Shown one piece after another: positions 45,303 to 52,081 of a stretch of 64,000 nucleotides of DNA. The position numbers and the translations under genes were made by a program. Numbering within the stretch: position 1 is the first letter of the stretch; every line of letters starts with the position of its first letter. The notes below the pieces were generated by a model. It did no database searches. It was not told where the DNA came from and saw only the letters and a list, made by a program, of their open reading frames with translations. Source of the stretch: Nocardioides soli (GTDB taxonomy: Bacteria > Actinomycetota > Actinomycetes > Propionibacteriales > Nocardioidaceae); the NCBI RefSeq assembly GCF_014191495.1, contig NZ_JACHWR010000001.1:868001-932000 (forward strand), given 5' to 3'.

Positions 45303-47252
45303 TCACCGCGCGTCGTCGGGGGCCCGGGGCAGCCGGACCACGAAGGCGCCCGGCTCGCCGGGCTCGGGTGGCCGGTACGACGCCTCGCCTCCGTGCTCCC
45401 GGGCGAGCTGGCGCACGATGTAGAGGCCCAGGCCCGTGCCGCCGGCCGACCGACCGGTCGCGAACCGCTCGAACAGCCGCTCGCGCATCTCCGGCGGTAC
45501 GCCGGTCCCCGCGTCCTGCACGGTCACCAGCACGTCGTCCCCGTCGAGACGGGCGGCGACCCGTACGGGCGGCACGCCGTGCACGAGCGCGTTGGTGATC
45601 AGGTTGTCGACGACCTGGGCCAACCGACCGGCGTCGCCCACGACCAGCAGCCCGGGCTCGGCCTCGACGTCGAGCGGCGATCCGGGGCTGCCGCGCTGGG
45701 CGGTCGCCGCGGCGGCGACCACGATCGGCGCGACGTCGACCTCGCCCATGCGCAGCTCGAGCCGGCTCGACTGCAGCCGCGACGCCGTCAGCAGGTCGTC
45801 GAGCAGCCGCCGCAGCCGCGCCGAGCTGGCGCTCATGCCGGCGAGCAGCTCCGCCCGCTCCGCCGCGTCGAGCTCGTCCCAGTGCTCGGCCAGCAGGTCC
45901 GCGGTGCCGCCGAGGACGCCGACGGGCGTGCGCAGCTCGTGGGCGGTCACCGCGAGGAAGTGCGCCTGGTCGTCGGCCGCCTGCTGGAGCCGCTCATTGG
46001 CCGCGGCCAGCGCGGCCGCCGCCTCCTCCCGCTCCTGGAGCAGGCTGCGGCGCTCGGTGATGTCGCGCACGACCTTGGCGAAGCCCACATGCACGCCGTC
46101 CGAGTCGCGCACGGTGGTGATCACGACCGTGGCCCAGAAGCGGCTGCCGTCCTTGCGGATCCGCCAGCCCTCCTCCTCGTAGTGCCCGTCGCGCAGCGCC
46201 AGCTCCAGCTCGTGCTCGGGGTGCCGCGCCTCCTGGACCTCCGGCGGGTAGAAGGCGCGGAAGTGGCGGCCGACGATCTCGTGCGCGGCGTACCCGTTGA
46301 TGCGCTGGGCTCCGGAGTTCCAGCTCTCGACCCGGCCCTCCGGGGAGAGCATGAAGATCGCGTAGTCCTCGACGTTGTCGACGAGCAGCCGGAACCGGAT
46401 CTCGCTGCGCCGCAGCTCCTCCTCCGCGCCGCGCTGGCCGGTCACGTCCTGCACCTGGGCGAAGAGGTAGAGCGGCCGCCCGCCGCCGTCGAGCACCGGC
46501 GCCAGCGTCGCCACCACGCGCCGCGGCGGGGTCGCGCCCGCGACCTCGTGCTCGACCTGCCCCGACTCGACCGAGCCGTCGAGGATGCCGTCGAGCAGGC
46601 GCTGGAGGGTGTCGGCGGCCGGGCCCACGAACGCGGCGTACGACGAGCCGACCAGGTCGTCCACGGGGCGCTCGAGGATCGCGCCCAGGGAGTGGTTGGC
46701 GCGGACGATGTGCCCGGCGAGGGTCACCGTCGCCATCCCGATGGCGGCGTCCTCGAACACCTCGCGGAAGCGCTCGAGGTGCTCGCTCAGCACCCGGTGC
46801 TCGGCCTCGTCGGCCCGGCCGAGCGGCGCGGCCCGGGGCGCGGCGGCGGGCGTCGACCCGCCGGCGTCGAGCACGTCGACCAGGTCGCCCGCGAGCGTGT
46901 CGAGCGAGGTGAGCTTCTCGAAGAACGCCGCCGCGCCCAGCTCGGCCGCGCGGTGCGCGAGTCCCTCCTCCTGGAAGCCGCTGTACATCACGACCGTGGT
47001 GCCCGGCGCCGCCTCCAGCACCCGAGGGAGCGCCTCGAGGCCGTCCATCACCGGCATCGACACGTCGAGCAGCACCAGCGCCGGCTGCAGGCGGCGTACC
47101 ACCTCGACCGCCTCGGCGCCGTCGCCCGCCTCGGCGACCACGTCGAGGAGTCCCGACGACCGCAGCCGGGAGCGCACCAGCGCGCGCACCTCCGCCGCGT
47201 CGTCGACGACCACGATCGTCGGCCGCGGCGCCCCTGCCGCACCTGCGCCCAC
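45303..47252 (-). CDS. Hybrid sensor histidine kinase (REC-PAS-PAS-HisKA-HATPase)
   Basis: 649 aa. The order of domains is an N-terminal receiver (Asp63 in LLDVSMPVMD), a first PAS (about 155-275), a second PAS-PAC (about 285-400), a HisKA dimerisation domain with His438 (FLAVTAHELRTP), and an ATPase with N box VDNLITNALVHG and a G box around GGTGLGLYIVRQLAREHGG. No membrane segment is seen, so it is cytoplasmic. The receiver at the front is unusual and could itself be phosphorylated to modulate the kinase. Confidence 0.85.
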   Translation of the reverse strand: MGAGAAGAPRPTIVVVDDAAEVRALVRSRLRSSGLLDVVAEAGDGAEAVEVVRRLQPALVLLDVSMPVMDGLEALPRVLEAAPGTTVVMYSGFQEEGLAHRAAELGAAAFFEKLTSLDTLAGDLVDVLDAGGSTPAAAPRAAPLGRADEAEHRVLSEHLERFREVFEDAAIGMATVTLAGHIVRANHSLGAILERPVDDLVGSSYAAFVGPAADTLQRLLDGILDGSVESGQVEHEVAGATPPRRVVATLAPVLDGGGRPLYLFAQVQDVTGQRGAEEELRRSEIRFRLLVDNVEDYAIFMLSPEGRVESWNSGAQRINGYAAHEIVGRHFRAFYPPEVQEARHPEHELELALRDGHYEEEGWRIRKDGSRFWATVVITTVRDSDGVHVGFAKVVRDITERRSLLQEREEAAAALAAANERLQQAADDQAHFLAVTAHELRTPVGVLGGTADLLAEHWDELDAAERAELLAGMSASSARLRRLLDDLLTASRLQSSRLELRMGEVDVAPIVVAAAATAQRGSPGSPLDVEAEPGLLVVGDAGRLAQVVDNLITNALVHGVPPVRVAARLDGDDVLVTVQDAGTGVPPEMRERLFERFATGRSAGGTGLGLYIVRQLAREHGGEASYRPPEPGEPGAFVVRLPRAPDDAR

Positions 47253-47278
47253 GCAGGGAACCTAACCCGCGCGGGTCG

Positions 47279-47743
47279 TCAGCCGCGTCCGAACACCTGC
47301 GAGACCCACCAGCGGCCGTCGTCGTCGCGGTACGCCCCGATTCCCATCAGCCGGAACTGCCGGCGCAGGATGTTCGCCCGGTGGCCGCTCGAGTGCATCC
47401 AGCCGCGGTTGACCACGGCCTTGCCGCTCGGGTAGCCGACGGCGATGTTCTCGCCGACCATCGTCAGGTCGCAGCGCCGCAGCATCGGCTTCAGCGACTG
47501 GTGCACGAGCTCGCCCTTGCGGGCCATGCTGCGCGCCCAGCGCTCGGCGAAGCCGGTCAGGCAGGCCTGCTTGCGCAGCCGGCTCAGGCTGCGGTCGGTG
47601 CGTTGCTGGTTGGTGGCCGAGAACGCCGTGTCGGCGTACCGCGCCTCCGGCGCCTTCGCCTGCGCAGGCGTCAGCCATAGTGTGGTCGCCACGACCACGG
47701 CAGCCAGCGCGGCGAGCACTGACTGTCGGATTCCCAAGAACAT
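47279..47743 (-). CDS. Secreted CAP-domain (SCP-like) protein
   Basis: 154 aa from ATG at 47743. Signal peptide MFLGIRQSVLAALAAVVVAT with AQA cut. CAP features: FSATNQQRTDRSLSRLRKQA, MVGENIAVGYPSGKAV, GWMHSSGHRANILRRQFRLM, and WVSQVFGRG. Bacterial CAP proteins are extracellular; their function is poorly defined, though some bind lipids or act in cell-wall processes. Confidence 0.85.
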   Translation of the reverse strand: MFLGIRQSVLAALAAVVVATTLWLTPAQAKAPEARYADTAFSATNQQRTDRSLSRLRKQACLTGFAERWARSMARKGELVHQSLKPMLRRCDLTMVGENIAVGYPSGKAVVNRGWMHSSGHRANILRRQFRLMGIGAYRDDDGRWWVSQVFGRG

Positions 47744-47943
47744 GGCACCCCTCGATCGTCGACGGACGGGCTGGGAGGACGCTACCGGTTCCGGGCGCTC
47801 CGTGGGCAACGACCGCGAGAGTCGCCGGCGAGTTCCGGGAGACCGGTGACGGTCGCGGTTGTCCACAGGCCGCGGGACCGGGCCTGTTTCGGAGACCCGC
47901 TCGGCGGAGAGACTGGCGGCAAGGATCCGACTCGGGGGACCTG

Positions 47944-48504
47944 ATGTCACTGACCCAACCGGCCGCGCGCCGTACGCCGGGCGCCCACGGCGAGCTCGTC
48001 GAGCGGCTCGACCTGCAGGTGCGCGAGCTGGTCCGCCGCGAGGGAGTGGATCCGCAGCACGACCCGCTGCTGGTGCGCCGGATCGCCGAGGGCGTGGTCC
48101 GCGACCACGACGAGCGCAGCCTCACCGGCGTCGTCGCCGCGGTGCCCGACGTCGGCGCCATGGTCGGCGAGCTGGTCGCGCGGGTGTCGGGCTTCGGTCC
48201 GCTCCAGCCGTTCCTCGACGACCCGACGGTCGAGGAGGTGTGGATCAACGACCCGAGCCGGGTCTTCATCGCCCGCAACGGGCGCCACGAGCTGACCACG
48301 CTCGTGCTCACCCGGGCCCAGGTGGAGGAGCTGATCGAGCGGATGCTGAAGTCGAGCGGGCGCCGCATCGACCTCAGCAGCCCGTTCGTCGACGCCATGC
48401 TCCCGGAGGGGCACCGGCTGCACGTCGTGCTCGAGGGCATCAGCCGGGGCTTCTCGGCTGTCAACATCCGCAAGTCTGCGGATACCGCCCTACACCCCCT
48501 CTGA
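47944..48504 (+). pseudogene. N-terminal remnant of a CpaF/TadA-type secretion ATPase, cut by the prophage
   Basis: ATG at 47944. The visible N-terminal domain is typical of CpaF/TadA motors for Flp pili: ELVARVSGFGPLQPFLDDPT, VEEVWINDPSRVFIARNGRH, RIDLSSPFVDAMLPEGHRLH, and GISRGFSAVNIRK. After NIRK (about residue 177), where the family continues with FV.RA and the Walker A region, the frame changes to SADTALHPL and stops at 48504. The phage integrase lies 16 bases further. The ATPase core is missing here, so the gene is split at this junction. Confidence 0.8.
48460..48485. other. Probable attL, prophage-host junction
   Basis: The host cpaF reading frame remains recognisable through GTCAACATCCGCAAG (48462-48476) and diverges immediately after. 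The integrase gene begins on the far side at 48520. A core shared with the attR copy is expected within this interval; attR is beyond the window, so the exact core cannot be defined here. Confidence 0.6.
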
Positions 48505-48519
48505 CCTGCATCGGAGCGA

Positions 48520-49620
48520 TTACTGCGCTTCGCCGGTCCGCGGGGAGTCCGCACGGGCCCGACCGAACACCTCGTCGACGGCCTCGCGCGTCTGGTCATC
48601 GGAGTCCGGCCACATGTGGCTGTAGGTGTCCAGGGTCTCCTTTCCGGCGCCGTGCCCGAGCCGGTTCTGGACGACCTTGACGCTGGCGCCGTGCCGGATC
48701 AGCAGCGAGGCGTAGTAGTGCCGGAGGTCATGCTGCCGGGTCATCTCCGGGGCCTTCGCGGCGGTCACGGCCTCGCGGAACGCCTTCGAGACGTGGTCGC
48801 GATAGAGCAGTCCGCCGCCGGGCTCAGTGAAGACCGCGCCCTCCTCGCCGGCCGGGAACTCCTTCAGGTGCGCAGCGAGCGCGTCGACGACCGACTGGGG
48901 CAGCGGGATCGTGCGGTACGACGCCTCGGTCTTGGGCGGCCCGAACGTCGGCGGCCACGTCAACAGCAGTTGCCGGTCGACCCGGAGGGTACGCCGCAGG
49001 AAGTCAACCCGATCGACCGTCAGGCCTGCGGCCTCGCCCGGGCGGAGGCCGGTTCCGGCCATCAGCGTGACCATCGCGCGCCAGCGCGCCGGCATCGCGG
49101 CCTCGATCGCCAGCACGGTCTCGGTGGGCAGCGGGACGATCAGCTCGCGCTCGACCGGCGGCAGGGTGATCCTGGTGCACGGCGTGCGGGCGATGATGCG
49201 GTCCTCGGCTGCCGCCAAGAAGACCGCCCGCGTGTGCTGGTAGGTCACCCGCACGGTGCGCGGCTTGAGGCCCTTGCTCGTCAGCTTCTGGACGAAGGCC
49301 TGGACGTCGCCAGGGCGGATGCTAGCCATCGACCTCGAGCCGAACTCCGGGATGGCGTGCACCCGCAGCGCGGAGTCCACCGCGGCGGCCGTGTTGGGGC
49401 GGTGAATCTGCCGGGTCTGCCAGGCCTCGGCGTAGGCCTTGAAGGTGATCTTCCCGGCGCGTGGGTCGACGTACTGGCCGGTGAGGACCGACGTGGTGAC
49501 CTCGTCGAGCCAGCGCTGGGCGTCCACCTTCCGGTCGAAGTGCCGGGCGTGCTCCTTGCCCGCGTCGTCGCGGTACCGCGCGCGCCACTTGCCGTTGGGA
49601 CGCTTCTTGACGCTAGCCAC
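48520..49620 (-). CDS. Phage tyrosine-recombinase integrase
   Basis: 366 aa from GTG at 49620. An N-terminal Arm-type domain (KRPNGKWRARYRDDAGKEHA) is followed by a SAM-like core-binding domain and the catalytic domain. Catalytic residues are Arg193 (GTGLRPGEA), Lys230, His297 and Arg300 (HDLRHYYA), His323 (LGHGAGK) and Tyr333 (DTYSHMW). It overlaps the repressor gene by 8 bases and abuts the junction in cpaF, so it is the enzyme that integrated this prophage. Confidence 0.95.
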   Translation of the reverse strand: MASVKKRPNGKWRARYRDDAGKEHARHFDRKVDAQRWLDEVTTSVLTGQYVDPRAGKITFKAYAEAWQTRQIHRPNTAAAVDSALRVHAIPEFGSRSMASIRPGDVQAFVQKLTSKGLKPRTVRVTYQHTRAVFLAAAEDRIIARTPCTRITLPPVERELIVPLPTETVLAIEAAMPARWRAMVTLMAGTGLRPGEAAGLTVDRVDFLRRTLRVDRQLLLTWPPTFGPPKTEASYRTIPLPQSVVDALAAHLKEFPAGEEGAVFTEPGGGLLYRDHVSKAFREAVTAAKAPEMTRQHDLRHYYASLLIRHGASVKVVQNRLGHGAGKETLDTYSHMWPDSDDQTREAVDEVFGRARADSPRTGEAQ

Positions 49621-50140
49621 GGTCGGTGTCCTCGTCGCGTTCGCGCGCCAGCGCCTCGCGATCCCTGGCCTCCAGCTTGGCCTCATGCTCCCGCGCGGCC
49701 AGAATGTCCATCGCGAACAACTCCTCAGCCGAGAGTCCCGCCACATCCCTGATGTGACCAGGGATCAGATCCTGGATCTGCTGGGGTAGGGCCTCCAGGT
49801 GCTTGCTGAGCTCGCGCGCATCAAGCTCGGCATCGATGAGCATGTCGACCGCAGACATCGTCCGCCGCCGAATCTGCGCCGCCAGAGAGCGCAGGCCGCT
49901 GACCGCCCGTCGCTCGAGACTTTCTGGAATCAGTGACTCCAGGGTCTGGCTCAACGCCGTCGCGACGGTCATGCCTTCGTTCAGCTTTAGCGCCCTGGTC
50001 CCCTTCTCGATCTTCAGGATCGTCTGTTGCTGCATCGGTAGACCGAGATCCGTTAGCCGTTCGGCAAGCTCTGTCTGCGTCAGCCCCCGCTCCATGCGGA
50101 GCGCCCTGATCCGCTCGCCGACTTCCTTATCGCTGGTCAT
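49613..50140 (-). CDS. XRE-type phage repressor
   Basis: 175 aa from ATG at 50140. An N-terminal helix-turn-helix (VGERIRALRMERGLTQTELA, then ERLTDLGLPMQQQTILKIEK) is followed by a helical dimerisation region. It lies opposite the excisionase across a 93-base AT-richer control region, the classic layout of a temperate phage switch. Its gene reads into the integrase gene. Confidence 0.85.
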   Translation of the reverse strand: MTSDKEVGERIRALRMERGLTQTELAERLTDLGLPMQQQTILKIEKGTRALKLNEGMTVATALSQTLESLIPESLERRAVSGLRSLAAQIRRRTMSAVDMLIDAELDARELSKHLEALPQQIQDLIPGHIRDVAGLSAEELFAMDILAAREHEAKLEARDREALARERDEDTDRG

Positions 50141-50233
50141 GCCTTCGCACGCTACACCAAATTGTTGTGTGCTCCAACACCAATCCTCATGTAACTTCAT
50201 CGTTGTAAGTCAAAACACCGAATCGGAGACACG
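50141..50233. promoter_or_regulatory. Prophage switch region
   Basis: 93 bases between the divergent repressor and excisionase genes, distinctly richer in A/T than surrounding DNA. It contains ACACCAAATTGTTGTGT (imperfect inverted repeat) and a later TGTAACTT...TTGTAAGT pair of opposing half-sites. The repressor probably binds these operators. Confidence 0.55.
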
Positions 50234-50447
50234 ATGGAGATCTCGTACTCACCCCAGGTCGCGGAGCTGCTCCGCATGGAGGACGTGGCGGCGCTGACCG
50301 GCGTCCCGATCAACACACTTCGGTCCTGGCGCGCGAACCCAAAGAAGAACCCCCGGTCCGAAGTCCACGACCCTCGGTCGCCGAGTCGTCTACCGCCGCA
50401 GCGACGTCCAGGCCTGGATCGACGCGCGCTTCGAGGAGGCGTCATGA
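50234..50447 (+). CDS. Excisionase-like HTH protein requiring a +1 frameshift
   Basis: The frame from ATG 50234 gives MEISYSPQVAELLRMEDVAA, then LTGVPINTLRSWRANPKKNP, the first half of an AlpA/Xis helix-turn-helix. The second half (GPKSTTLGRRVVYRRSDVQA, then WIDARFEEAS, stop at 50447) is in the +1 frame. The switch falls at AACCCCCGG, where frame zero reads CCC CGG; a CCC-C slip, or one extra C, restores the protein. The reconstructed stop overlaps the next ATG as ATGA, as in the other genes of this block. Confidence 0.7.
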
Positions 50448-50533
50448 CGAAGCGGGGAGCCCATTCCGCCAAGAACCCGGCTCCCCGCTTCGCACTGAAC
50501 ACGACCATCCAGGATGAAGGGACAGACGCATGA
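50444..50533 (+). CDS. Small phage protein of unknown function
   Basis: 29 aa, MTKRGAHSAKNPAPRFALNT followed by TIQDEGTDA. Supported by 4-base overlaps with the excisionase on one side and the next gene on the other. No recognisable domain. Confidence 0.4.
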   Translation: MTKRGAHSAKNPAPRFALNTTIQDEGTDA

Positions 50534-50718
50534 GCAAGGCTAGGCGCTTCAACGACAGGAACGAGACAGCCAGGCTCGCGCTCGGCAACGTGGGCGACAC
50601 CTTCACCGCCGAGCAGATGCGACGCCGTGCCAGGGCTCGTGAGGCTGCTGACGCCAACAGGAATGCGGCGATCGCACGGGCGAAGGACGCCGAGGGCAAC
50701 GGACCGGGGGCAGCATGA
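50530..50718 (+). CDS. Small basic phage protein
   Basis: 62 aa, highly charged and Ala/Arg rich (EQMRRRARAREAADANRNAA); probably mainly helical. It overlaps the following gene by an ATGA. The family is unknown. Confidence 0.5.
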   Translation: MSKARRFNDRNETARLALGNVGDTFTAEQMRRRARAREAADANRNAAIARAKDAEGNGPGAA

Positions 50719-50999
50719 ACTACCAGATCGCCGGCCGCGTCACCATCGACCTGACCACCGACCTCGACACCTTCGATCCCGGGTACGACGACCGTCGCCG
50801 TCTCGACGTACTTCATCGTTGCCCTGACGGTGTCGAGGTGGTCATCCAGCTCGGTCAGCGCCAGTACCTCACTGAGGACGCCGTCCAGTGGATCCATGAG
50901 CACGGCGACCGGCTCCGGATCACCATCGAGGGGCCGTTCCCGGACACGCTGCTGGACATCGTCCGTGCGACGCGTGCTGGGCACCTGGGGGCAGCATGA
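50715..50999 (+). CDS. Phage protein of unknown function
   Basis: 94 aa, with alternating strand-like segments (GVEVVIQLGQRQYLTEDAVQ, LRITIEGPFPDTLLDIVRAT). The genes on both sides overlap it by 4 bases. No domain recognised. Confidence 0.5.
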   Translation: MNYQIAGRVTIDLTTDLDTFDPGYDDRRRLDVLHRCPDGVEVVIQLGQRQYLTEDAVQWIHEHGDRLRITIEGPFPDTLLDIVRATRAGHLGAA

Positions 51000-51295
51000 A
51001 GCGGGTCTGGAGCATCACCCTTGACCGGAACTGCGCCTACGTCCGCGGCTACGGGACTCGCGAGCAGATCATCGAGCTGAAGGGCCGGCCACCGACGTGG
51101 TCTCGAGCCGAGAAGGCCTGGGTGTGCCAGCCGTCCACCGCGCACGACGTCATCGCGTCGGCCGAGAGGCGCGGCATCGTCGTGAACGTCCGCGGCGGCC
51201 CGGGCGACCTAGCACCGGATGGTGCTAGGTCGCAGGTGTCACCTGTCAGGAATCTGACACCTGCAAGCACGTCGCCTCAAGAAGGGCTCTGGTGA
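50996..51295 (+). CDS. Phage protein of unknown function with hairpins in its 3' end
   Basis: 99 aa. The N-terminal 65 residues look folded (MKRVWSITLDRNCAYVRGYG; GRPPTWSRAEKAWVCQP). The C-terminal third overlaps two strong hairpins (51206-51264), and its last part LTPASTSPQE resembles VAPASTSPKQ in the gene at 56962. The end therefore looks like added sequence. The ORF overlaps the next gene by 4 bases. Confidence 0.5.
   Translation: MKRVWSITLDRNCAYVRGYGTREQIIELKGRPPTWSRAEKAWVCQPSTAHDVIASAERRGIVVNVRGGPGDLAPDGARSQVSPVRNLTPASTSPQEGLW
51206..51264. repeat. Paired hairpins in phage early region
   Basis: GACCTAGCACC (51206-51216) pairs with GGTGCTAGGTC (51221-51231). Next, GCAGGTGTCA (51232-51241) pairs with TGACACCTGC (51255-51264). 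The second has the same outer bases and the same downstream sequence (AAGCACGTCGCC) as a hairpin inside the gene at 56962. Confidence 0.7.
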
Positions 51296-51798
51296 CCTGG
51301 ACCAAGCTCTCCGACGACTTCGGGGTCGACTGCCGAGACCTCTCGGACGCCGCCTTCCGAACGCACGTCGAGGGCTTGAGCTGGGTCATGAAGCGTGAGA
51401 CCGGCGGATACCTCGACGCCCGCGACATCAGGCGCTTCGGCGAGTCCCCGCACGCCGAGATGGCGATCGCCGAGCTGGTCGCATGTGGGTGGTGGTCGAT
51501 CGAGGGCCAGGGCTACCGGATCCACCACCACATGGAACACCAGCCCGAGCCGGACCTAGTTGCTCGGCGCCGCGAACTGACTGCCGAGCGCGTCCGGAAG
51601 CACCGTCGAAAGAAGGCCGGACTGGACGACGGTAACGCCGTTACGGAATGCGTTACCCGGGTCGGGACGGGACGGGACGGGACGGGACGGGAACCCTTAA
51701 AGACAACCCGCAGCTACAAGAAGGAGTTGGGGAAGTCGCCTGTTCTTGGTGCAGCGGGCGCCGCGGAGGCTGTCCGAATTGCAACGCGGTGGAGGTAG
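51292..51798 (+). CDS. Phage replication-type winged-helix protein
   Basis: 168 aa. The first 90 residues (MTWTKLSDDFGVDCRDLSDA; SWVMKRETGGYLDARDIRRF; YRIHHHMEHQPEPDLVARRR) resemble the N-terminal helix-turn-helix of actinophage replisome-organiser or DnaD-like proteins. The C-terminal part is disordered and includes a GTGRDGTGRDGTGR repeat. Both this repeat and nearby GTAACG motifs are encoded by iteron-like DNA, a possible origin. Confidence 0.55.
   Translation: MTWTKLSDDFGVDCRDLSDAAFRTHVEGLSWVMKRETGGYLDARDIRRFGESPHAEMAIAELVACGWWSIEGQGYRIHHHMEHQPEPDLVARRRELTAERVRKHRRKKAGLDDGNAVTECVTRVGTGRDGTGREPLKTTRSYKKELGKSPVLGAAGAAEAVRIATRWR
51631..51693. repeat. Iteron-like cluster, possible phage origin
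   Basis: GTAACG (51632-51637) and CGTTAC (51639-51644, 51651-51656) give three inverted copies. They are followed by five tandem GGGAC units and a GGGAA (51664-51693). All lie inside the putative replication gene, as in lambda O. Confidence 0.45.
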
Positions 51799-51802
51799 GG
51801 GC

Positions 51803-52081
51803 ATGACGTCGGTTCTCGACCGCCAGGTCGCCAACGGGCAGCTCCCCGCCTGGGCTCGCATCTGGGCCTGGACTCTCGCCAACGCCAACACGCACGGCCA
51901 CGCGCCCGCGTACCCGGGGCAGATCCGGCGCGACCTCGACATCACCACCCGTGACGTCAGCCGCGCCATCCGTCTGGCACGCGAGCGCCGGGTCATCGAC
52001 CGCTGCTCGACAGCCGCCTGCCTGGTGCTGCCGGGCCACGCCCTCGCACCGTGCGAGGCCAACCATCGAGAGGGCCTGTGA
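51803..52081 (+). CDS. Phage winged-helix protein of unknown function
   Basis: 92 aa from ATG at 51803 with GGAGG upstream. Includes ITTRDVSRAIRLARERRVID, a plausible recognition helix of a winged helix, preceded by ARIWAWTLANANTHGHAP. Its GTGA overlap with the terminase gene suggests a structural or packaging role, possibly a small-terminase equivalent; this is speculation. Confidence 0.55.
   Translation: MTSVLDRQVANGQLPAWARIWAWTLANANTHGHAPAYPGQIRRDLDITTRDVSRAIRLARERRVIDRCSTAACLVLPGHALAPCEANHREGL

Noticed and set aside
51664..51693. GGGAC tandem considered as a sequencing artefact
   Set aside because: It stays in frame and similar GTGR/DGTGR repeats are familiar in actinophage replication proteins, so it is probably real.
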